From Marchantia polymorpha subsp. ruderalis (taxonomy: Eukaryota > Streptophyta > Marchantiopsida > Marchantiales > Marchantiaceae): a DNA stretch of 64,000 bases. Location of the stretch: NCBI GenBank assembly GCA_037833965.1, contig AP031357.1, forward strand, positions 7,708,001 to 7,772,000. The letters are read 5' to 3'. Position numbers and translations under genes: made by a program. The notes below the pieces were generated by a model. That model was not told where the DNA came from and did no database searches. It was given only the letters and a program-made list of their open reading frames with translations. Positions 1 through 8,741 of this stretch are shown here, piece after piece. The stretch's first letter is position 1. Each line of letters starts with the position of its first letter.

Positions 1-741
1 TTAATTAGGACTGTTTTGATTCGTAAGAAACATGAGTCGATTCAGAATCATGAAAAAGAAATGTGGGAAGCATTGAAGACATGCTACTTGAATATGACAT
101 TGCTTTATTAGAATGTCTGATGCTCAACTCTAAAACCGAAGGTTAATCATGAAAATGCATAGCAATATTCTAGACCAGGTTTTTCAACTGATCCACTTGC
201 TGTCAGCATTTCGCTCGACAATTATATTGGTACAAGAGTAAGCTCGCTCGATCCCAAAGCTAATATTCATATGGAAAGGTCGGACCAGATGACTCCTACG
301 TCCCAACTGCTACGTGCTCACGAGACTGGGGTGATGCTCCTAGTTAACGTTTCATAGCACAATCTGTCAAAGCCACCTGGCTCCATGCCAAATCACTACC
401 CAAAGACACAATTAAGCTAAAATTTATTTTCGATAGCCTCCTAATATACGCAATGAGAAGAGAGTATAAGATGTTGGTTGGATGTCATATCCTTCAACCT
501 GCATCTATGGTGTTGCCAGTCAATAAATCTATGCATAAACAGCAACGATGACGCACGGGACAAATTTTCTTCCAGAATGTGTTTGAGTGGTACAAACGCA
601 GCACCCGTGTGGTCTGGTTGTGGATGGGCGGCGTCATTGGCTCCACACTAGTCCCTCGCAATTAACAGAACGTTGTTGTGACTGTGGCTCAGCTGCTGCT
701 CGTCGTACTCGGGAGACTTTCCCCTCCTAGTCACCGAGGAA
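1..741. other. 3' flank of the lyase gene, no gene seen
   Basis: No open frame or RNA gene can be supported here. The part next to 742 lies downstream of the lyase stop codon and probably includes its 3' UTR. The rest is AT-rich and unassigned. Confidence 0.5.
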
Positions 742-3480
742 TTACGAGGATGAGGAGGAGACGGGCGGCGACTCGAGCCGGAGGTAGTCGTACATGAATC
801 CGTTGAAGGGCCCCGAGGCCTTCCTCTGAGTCAGGTAGATGATGTTGTCGCCCTTATGGAGGTCCGCTGCGGGGATGTCGATGTTGTAGAGGGCGTACAG
901 CCCATGAATGCCGTGCCGAGCGATGGCGTTGTCTTTGCCGAATGCTGGCGTTTCGTAGACCGGCTTCATGGCGATGTCATTCACCCGGACCTGTATGTGC
1001 GAAGCAGTGCGCGTGTCAGAATCAGATCGTGGTTTTTAACTCTCTTTAATTGAGTCCATAGTAAGGCCATGGACTGCAAGTTGACGACAATTGGTTCTAT
1101 TTTTCGAAGTGGGTCCATAATCAGGTAGTGGACTGCAGGTAGACGAAAGTTGGTTCAGAAGGCCGTGACCTGTTCAAACAGAGAAATCCAGAGTAGAGGG
1201 AGCCTTATCTGCTAACCTGGACAGCTGCTATCTCTGCTTGGGCAATGGCCATGCGGAGCTTGTATGCACCCTGGCTTGCATCGAAAGTCGATAGATGGAA
1301 CTTAATCTGCCACGTTGCCGCGACTCAGACACCATCGGATGCATGCCTGTCCAGATGCAGCATGACATTATTTCGAGCTTTCGATGAGTGCATGGTGAAG
1401 GTTCTCTCAGATTAGATGTCAGCGAAAGTACGAACAGGTATGCACTCCATGATCTCTGATGCTTGTTAGATTTCTGAACATACTCCATATTGAAATGTTA
1501 TTTTCCAACTAAGAATGCGCTTACACAAATTTAACTATGGTTCAAAAATAGTCCTCACCGGCAGAGATGAGCGAAGAACCAATCTTTGGTGTAATCACTT
1601 TTTCCTACAGTGTATATCAAATCCTGAGACGGATACAAATCAGTGTATCTTTGCCAGAGTCCATAGTTGCGCCATCTGCATAGATCACAGACAATTCGTA
1701 AGAATTCATCCTTCCATCTTGGAAGGGATAATCGATTGATTTGACAGGCAAATGCATCAAAAGCAACACAACGGTTAAAATGATAATCACGCGAATCGAA
1801 CGCAGCATGTGACCATTTAGATAGTTTCAACGATTCTTTCCCAGTCAACCACTGCAGGGCAGGACTAGAACAATATCTTTTTGCAGACAAACATTCAGAA
1901 CTCACTTTTCGACGCTGCCGTAGAGAAGGTTTGGATATCTTGAATCTGGATCAGGAATATAAAACTCTGCAGCTGTTCGACTGGGATAACCAATTTCCCA
2001 GACGGTTGGCCCGTATCTCGGAGGCGTGTAAGTTAAATCACCCAGGGAGATACTATCTCCTGCAAAGAAAAGCGGGCTTAAATGTGTAATTAATGTTGAG
2101 CCTCAGTTCTTATGGACAGGGCAGGCCGCCCTTAAGGCAGTCATGTGAGCAGGGAGCAGTCAACTTGCACTAAAGATAACACCAACGATAACATATGAAC
2201 CCGCTCAGGAGACAGTGTGTTCAACAGATCTGCAGATGCAGAAGGATTAGAATCTGGAAAACCTGCAGCAACCGTTATGTGTCCGTTTTTCAGGTAATCA
2301 CCAATCACGGAAGGTACCCAGGCATTAAGACTGTAAGTGCCGACTCGAACATTCTGGATGGAGAAATTTCCTTGACTATCAGCTTTCGTCCAAAACTGGT
2401 AACCCTGTTACACATACTATTCCATGTAAAGTGAAAAGGCAATGCTGCTGGCTTGTATACATAACAGTTGCATCTGAGCTGAAAAACCTGAAAACGTAGC
2501 GTGACGAGGTCAATTTAGTTCAGCTCATTACCTTACTCTCCGTCTGCCATGTTCCGACATTTCCAGGAAGGGACAGGCCCACCCATGCGTCCCCGGCGGT
2601 GCTTCTTTTTGAACTCGCGTAGCTACAGGGCCGCGAAGGCGAATTTGGGTTGCCATTGACAAGTTGCAGGCTATCGATCAGTGGAGAGACAAGCAGGATC
2701 TGAAAATTCTCTAGTTTGGAATTTTGAAATTTACATATGAAGCCCGGAGAAATGATAATAAGTGTCCTCCCGACATAAGGTGCAAACTCGAAGGGTGAAT
2801 ATCAAAAGGGCTGAGGGTACCTGTCTTGGACAAAAAGTCGGCCTGACACATGTCCTCGATCTGCTGCGTGGGCATAATCTGATCAGGAGGGCCATGTATA
2901 TGGCCATGCTGTTTCTTCTTTAGCCATCTGTGCAGAACAAATGTACCTTTGTCAGACCTCTTCGGATCAGGAGATGGTGATGAAGAATGAAGTAGAGGTG
3001 ATGGTTCAAAAAATGATGAGATGCTCACTTGAGCTTTTGCATCATCCCAAAGCTGACGAATTGGAGTCCCCGCGGGTTTTTGATTGAGGTATACGTAAAC
3101 TGGACCAAACCATGTCTGAACTGCGGGCAAAGGTCTATTCCAGCATAGTGTGCGCTGTGGAACATCTGCCACACACATAAGGGAAACGAATCTGTTTGTT
3201 AGCAACATGATTCAAACAAGAATCACTGGGAATCAGTCCAAGAGTTCAAAAGTCTGAACAGGTTTTGACACATGATTACTGGTTGTGAAAATAAGTGACT
3301 TACAGAGAGACATGTTGGACCAGTGTGGGAAGTTAGATCCGCCTTCATGGGGCCCCCATTTTTGGACTCATTGCTTGGTGTGATCATCCAAAATCCTACG
3401 GTAGGATTCGTATCCTTGGACATCCATCCATGGACTTGATTGTCCTTGTTGTCTTCAGAGTACTGATACTTATCATCGAC
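742..3480 (-). pseudogene. Rhamnogalacturonate lyase, exons 6-14 (3' part), broken
   Basis: The family (PL4) cleaves the rhamnogalacturonan I backbone of pectin by beta-elimination and is normally an extracellular enzyme of about 630-680 aa. Exons placed by GT-AG sites and family similarity: 3304-3480, 3029-3165, 2821-2927, 2532-2670, 2263-2404, 1906-2059, 1559-1675, 1217-1323, 742-990. Diagnostic strings are VGFWMITPSNESKNGGPM, GPVYVYLNQKP, GPTVWEIGYPSRTAAEFYIP, DLIYTVGKSDYTKDWFFAH and ARHGIHGLYALYNIDIP. Two lesions are visible. An in-frame TGA (2883-2885) lies between WPYTWPS and SDYAHAADRG. A frameshift near 3108-3112 lies between FHSAHYAG...QFRHG and FGPVYVYLN, where about six family residues are missing. 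The junction of 1559-1675 with 1217-1323 is also out of phase, so a micro-exon or third lesion is possible. The family assignment is secure; the claim of no function is an inference. Confidence 0.88.
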
Positions 3481-3528
3481 CTACAACGTCGCAATTGAAG
3501 GAGGTGAAGCCACGATGAACTCTTGAAT

Positions 3529-3533
3529 ATGGA
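3529..3533. repeat. Target site duplication of element A (left)
   Basis: ATGGA directly precedes LTR base 3534 and matches 13966-13970. Confidence 0.9.
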
Positions 3534-4454
3534 TGTAATAACCCACCAAAGGCTAAAACTGCAGTATGGTGGTAAAAAGATCGAACCCACAGGGACAGAG
3601 GCAACACACAGAGTAAAAATGTCACGTTTAACAGACTTTTGTAGAGTTTGAATTCTCAGGCGACTGTCACTCCCAGAAATACTGCAGTGCTCGACTCGGA
3701 GGCTCGACTCGGAGGAGGATGCTCGACTCGGAGGATGCTCGGAGGATGCACAGTACAGCGTAGTCACTCAACACACACACACACACACACACCTGAAACT
3801 GGCAAAAGCACAACTCGGAGGTCGGTCAGGACCTCCGCTTCGGATTTCAGGGGGAAAGTGTCTCAAAAGTTCACTCAGAGGTTCTGCAGGTAGTGACTCC
3901 CACTCCGGCTTTTACTGCCCTTCCGCCAAGAACTAGCGTAGGGAACCCGGACTGGACTTCCCACTTCGGAACGAAGCCCCTTCATACGCCGTGGACGTCA
4001 CCCTCGTTTCACACCAAACGCAGGGGGTACAGGCCCGACTGAGGACTTAACTGAGACACAATCCAGTAACACACACACACAACCTGAATTGCAAACCAAG
4101 GCTTACACGAAGTAATAAAACTTCACTTTGGCATTCAGGGGAAACTTCCCGTAGGAGTACAATCAGGATATGTCACTCGAAGGAGTAAGGGGGAACTGTT
4201 CAAGTCTCTAACTCGCAGCCGGCTCTGAGCATCAGAAATCACCCGCAGGTGCAGATCCGCACTACTCAAGTCTCTAACCGGGTACTAGCTCTGAACATTC
4301 AGCCGAAGGCCTTCAACTACAACATACGGTAACTTCGCTATGCTGCAGCTTCTCTACGTGGTGCCAGGACCAAAATGCACAAACACGCCAAGAAAGTGAG
4401 TTCCTGATCTGCACTTCCGAAATTGGAAGAGTCCCAGGGCAAAACGCCTTGAAC

Positions 4455-4463
4455 TACTTTATA
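4455..4463 (-). promoter_or_regulatory. TATA box of A 3' LTR
   Basis: Minus-strand TATAAAGTA, identical to the box of the M LTRs and followed by the same short inverted repeat (4433-4451). The paired copy in the active 5' LTR is 12557-12565. Confidence 0.7.
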
Positions 4464-4560
4464 CTCTCTAAGGTCCTAACTAACACTACGCTACCCGCTA
4501 GGGTGCGAGCCGCAACAGATCCTACACCTGAGGAGTCGGCGGCTACCTTCCCCTCTAACT

Positions 4561-4600
4561 TACAACCTAAATCTAACCCTAACCCTAAATCTAAATCCTA
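4561..4600. repeat. Short telomere-like tract in A LTR
   Basis: CTAAATCTAACCCTAACCC and neighbouring bases resemble degenerate plant telomere units (CCCTAAA). It is only about 40 bp long and is repeated in the other LTR at 12663-12702. Confidence 0.5.
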
Positions 4601-4767
4601 AGCCTACTGTACAGAGCCGCCAGCGTCTTTACATCCGAGATCTGAGGCTGAATATTTGCAGGCATGCGTGGCCGACTGAGATCAACGGCCCCACCAAATT
4701 TCAGATCCATCCGACCGTCCATCGCAGAGATATGGACTCTGCAAGATCTCTGAACCGCATCCGGTTT

Positions 4768-4857
4768 GCCGACCTCGAGTTCGCCGACTCCGAGTTTGCC
4801 GACTTGAAGTTCGCCGACCTGGAGTTCGCCGACCTCAAGTTTGCCGACTCCGAGTTC
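4768..4857. repeat. 15-bp tandem repeat, 6 units (A 3' LTR)
   Basis: Units follow GCCGAC(C/T)(T/C)(C/G)(G/A)AGTT(C/T). Because 15 is divisible by 3, several frames stay open through the block. The same block occurs at 12870-12959 in the other LTR. Confidence 0.9.
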
Positions 4858-5124
4858 TCCGAAGGCGTTGACCGCCGAAGAAGCACTTCCGCACCTTTGC
4901 CTATTTGTAACAGTCACTCCCGACACCCATAACTCACAGATCCTTGATCCGTTTCAAGAGTTCTTGGGCTCGTTGGAACGAGCGCGTCGAGCTCTTTCTA
5001 ACGAGACCCTAACTGAGTCAAACCGTTACGAGTTGAAAGAGTTATGCCGGTTTTATCCTTCGCCAAAGGCACACTGTCGAAGGCTTGTTATCTGTTATCG
5101 CCGAAGGCGCCCGCACGATGTTTC

Positions 5125-5409
5125 GCCGACTCCGAGTTCTCTGACCTCAAGTTTGCCGACTCCGAGTTTGCTGACTTGAAGTTCGCCGACCTGGAGTTCG
5201 CCGATCTCAAGTTTGCCGACTCCGAGTTTGCTGACTTGAAGTTCTTTGACCTCGAGTTCGCCGACCTCAAGTTTGCCGACTCCGAGTTTGCCGACTTGAA
5301 GTTCTTTGACCTCGAGTTCGCCGACCTCAAGTTTGCCAACTCCGAGTTCTCCGACCTCGAGTTCGCCGACCCCGAGTTCTCCGACTCCGAGTTTGCCGAC
5401 TTGAAGTTG
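5125..5409. repeat. 15-bp tandem repeat, 19 units (A 3' LTR)
   Basis: This is the larger block of the same unit, 285 bp, with a few TTTGAC variants. Read on the plus strand it encodes runs of FADLKFADSEF type, which resembles pentapeptide repeats. The equivalent block is 13227-13511. Confidence 0.9.
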
Positions 5410-5865
5410 ACCCGAAGACGTACGTCGCGGAAGGCGAACATCCAGGGCCGAAGGTGGATATTCTGCCGACGACGAACTCCTTCCGCCTATCCGTAGGCGT
5501 TCTCCTTCGCATCTTCCGACAGTCACAACTCCCTGAGTCCTCATCCGTTCCAGGTGTTCTTGGGCTCGTTAGAACGAGCGCGTCGAGCTCTTTCCAACGA
5601 GATCCTAAGTAACTCAAGGCGTCAAGAATTGAGGAAGTTATGAGTGATCTACCGCCGAAGGTGCTCGAAGCGAGTCCTGCAGCGTGAACCGCCCGTTCCA
5701 TTCCAAGCGTTCCACTGTGGCCTAAGCCCAAAACCCCTTGACTGTCCTCGATCCTCTTTTTACTCTGGCTTTGCGTACCGATTACTATTTACAGCTGCTA
5801 CCACGGTACTTACTAATCAAAAATGTTTTAGTTCCGGCGAAAAACAAAAAGTGGGTTACCACATG

Positions 5866-5880
5866 CCCCCCTCCTCAATT
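5866..5880 (-). other. Polypurine tract of element A
   Basis: The minus strand reads AATTGAGGAGGGGGG just before the 3' LTR (U3 starts at 5863). It is the plus-strand DNA primer site, and the same motif precedes the 3' LTRs of M and P. Confidence 0.8.
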
Positions 5881-5900
5881 GTGAGCGCCCACGCGAACAT

Positions 5901-8741
5901 TTACACGTGGTATTTCTTCAGACGCCACCTGTTCACGCGGGTGCCTAGCCATTCTCCTGTCAATTCTGCGAGCTGGATTGAGCCATTGGGGATAACTTCG
6001 ATCACCTTGTATGGTCCCATCCATCTCAAGTGTAGCTTGCCTGGAAATCTAGCATGTCTGCTATCGTAGAGAAGAGCCAAGTCGCCCTTCTCGAGTAGTA
6101 CTGGTTTGAGTCTCCGATCGTACTTCTCCTTCCGCCTGAGCTGTAGTTGCTTTGTTCGATCTTCGGCCTCTTGACGTCTTTCCTCCAGTGCCATGACTTC
6201 TTGCAGTCGATAGGCCTGACTTTCTTCCGCATCCAACCTTCTCTGATCTAAGGTCCTCTTTGTGGGTATCTCGAATTCGATAGGTAAGATCGGATGCTGC
6301 CCATAAACCAGAAAGTAAGGTGTTTGCCTGGTGGTGACTTTCTCTGCAGTTTTGTATGCCCATAAGGCGGCCGGTAGCTTTACGTCCCAGTCGTGAGCAT
6401 GGTTCACAGTCACCTTGAGGAGTATCTTGCAGAGCAATCCATTGGATTTCTCTGTCAGACCATTCGCCTTGGGGTTGTATGGAGTAGTCTTCCGATGCTT
6501 AATCTGGAAGTGCCGCGTCAAACTTTCTATCACCTGATTCAAAAAGTGCGTTCCCCTGTCACTGACTATTTCTAATGGACACCCGTAGCGTGTGATGATT
6601 GATTCGAATAGGAACCTTGCTACTGCTGCTGCGTCGTCGTGCCTTGTGGCCTCTGCCTCCACCATCTTGGTCGCATAGTCCGTTGCTACCAATATGTAGC
6701 GCCTGCGCGTGCCTTTAGTGACAGGTTGTATTGGTTACACGAAGTCGATCCCCCATTTCTCAAATGGTGCCAAGGGCATGATCGGTGTCAGAGGCCATCT
6801 CGTGGTCGGAGTCGGCCTTCCCGTCCTCTGGCAGCTATCGCATTTGCGAACGTAGTCGTGTACATCTTTGAACATCGTCGGCCACCAGTACCCTGCATTC
6901 ACAATTTTGGTCACCGTATTCCTGGTGGCGTAATGACCACCAGCGTCTTCTGTGTGCATGGCTTTAACGACTCGCGGAACTTCGGACTCCTCTAAGCATC
7001 TGCACAGCCTCTCATCTGCCATTTTCTTGAATAAGACCCCCTGTTGGAGCTGGTAAGGTCCCGCTTTATGAACAAAGAATGTGCGTTGCTCCGCATCCAA
7101 TCCTTCCGGACATTGGAGTGTGAGCAGAAACCTGTACAAGTCCGCATACCTGGACTCATGGCTGGCGGACAACTGAAAAAGTTGTTCATCGGGAAAATCA
7201 TCCACTACTTCCTCTTCTATGGGTTCGGTCCATAGTCTGGAGAGGTACTCCGCGTTCTCATGGTGAACGCCCTTCCTAGTCTGCACAGTGTAGGTGAATT
7301 CCTGCAGCAGTAGTACCCACCTGGCAATTCGTCCGGACAGATCCGCCTTCTTCACCAGGTGCTGTAATGCGTAATGATCCACATGAAACACGAACTCATA
7401 GCAGATCAAATAATGTCTGAACTTCTTACAGGAATACACCATTCCCAACGCCTCCCTCTGAGTTGTTGTGTACTTCTTCTCTGCTGCTGACAACTGACGG
7501 CTCGCGAAGTAAATCGGGTAGTCCTTCTTGTTGTCGTCCTTCTGACTGAGAACCACTCCGATTGCAAATGCCGACGTGTCTACATAGACATGGAAGGGTC
7601 TGTTCCAATCCGGACTTCTCAGAACCGGAGCAGTCGTCAGTTTAGCTTTGAGTGTTTCAAAGGCCAGCTGTTGCTCCTTGCCCCACACATAGGGTTACTC
7701 CTTCTTAAGCAGCTTCGTCAGATCGGCTGCCAAGATGGCGTACATATTTATGAACCTTCTGTAATAGCCTACATGGCCAAGGAAGGCCCTTAACTCACGC
7801 AGGTTCGTCGGCGGCTGAAGTTCGAGAATAATCTTCACCTTCTCTACATCCACCGCAATGCCATCGGACGAAACTCTGTGCCCCAGCAGGATTCCACTGG
7901 TCATAAAGAAAAAACACTTCTCAGGGTGCAAGGACAAGCTGCTTTCCCGACATTTCTCAAACGTCTGCTGAAGGTGGTTAAGGTGCTCCGACCTCTTACC
8001 GAAGACACAAAAGTCATCGATGAAAATTTCCAAGAACTTCCTCAGATGCTCTTGGAAGATGTTTGTCATCATCCGCTGGAACGTCGCTGGCGCGTTGCAG
8101 AACCCGAAAGGCATCTTGTGATAAGCGTAGGTTCCCCAGTCGGTCGTGAAGGTTGTTTTGTCCTTGTCCTGTTCTCTGATGGACACCTGGTTGTAGCCGG
8201 AGAACCCGTCTAGGAAACTGTAGCATTCATGCCCTGCGACATGATCCAAAATAGAGTCCGTAAAAGGGAGAGGGTGATGGTCCTTCCTCGTTGCTGCGTT
8301 CAGCTTCCGGAAGTCCTGGCATACCCGGATCTTACCCGTCAGTTTCTTGGGCACGATTACAATAGGCGACACCCACTCGCTACTGAGTACCGGGTAGATA
8401 ATCCCTGCGCTCAGGTACTTATCAATTTCGTCCTTCACCAATAATGAGTATTTTGGGTTGAGCCTGTATTGGCGTTGGCGAACCGGAACTGCCTCGTCCA
8501 ACAAGTCGATCCTGTGCTCTCCATACCTTGCAGGTATGCCTTTCATGTCTTCAATCTTCCATGCGAAGACATCCTCATACTGGCGAAGAAACGCCTGTAC
8601 CCTGTTCAACTCTTCTCCTTGTACCTGGCTTGACACCTTCAAGCCTTTGTCTGGACTGAGCTGCAGTTCGCAGCAGTCACTTGGGTCGACAATCCCCTCT
8701 GTGTGACTGATCTCGCTTCTGCCCAGTCCGACTGCTAGTTG
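5901..8741 (-). pseudogene. pol: Element A pol: RT, RNase H, integrase; two nonsense codons
   Basis: Continues in the same frame after the gag-protease UAG. In order: reverse transcriptase with the catalytic FIDDF motif (the YxDD position), RNase H (FHVYVDTSAFAIGVVLSQ), integrase zinc-binding region (GGHYATRNTV ... CDSCQR), catalytic core (WGIDFV, SDRGTHFL, GLTEKSN supplying D, D and E) and a C-terminal GPYKVIEV module. No chromodomain follows, so this is not a chromovirus. The frame is cut by TAA at 7693-7695 (after LTKLLKKE) and again near 6735-6737 (after WGIDFV). M reads GAA and GGA at those places. The pieces are 7695-8642, 6735-7688 and 5901-6692. Confidence 0.92.

Larger units (their letters stand above)
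3534..5863 (-). repeat. Element A 3' LTR
   Basis: The 2,330-bp LTR reads TGTAATAACCCAC ... GTGGGTTACCACA on the plus strand. On the element strand it runs from U3 (5863 side) to U5 (3534 side). It contains a (CA)n tract near 3773, a TATA box at 4455-4463 and two blocks of a 15-bp tandem repeat in U3. No long ORF occupies U3 on the element strand, unlike the M and P LTRs. Confidence 0.93.

Noticed and set aside
2883..2885. TGA in the lyase as a selenocysteine or recoded codon
   Set aside because: Land plants lack the selenocysteine system and a second lesion (frameshift near 3110) lies close by; simple decay is the better explanation.
5044..5496. Plus-strand 150-codon pentapeptide-like ORF as a real gene
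   Set aside because: The array is a 15-bp tandem repeat open in several frames on both strands and antisense to the element; kept only as a finding, not as a CDS.
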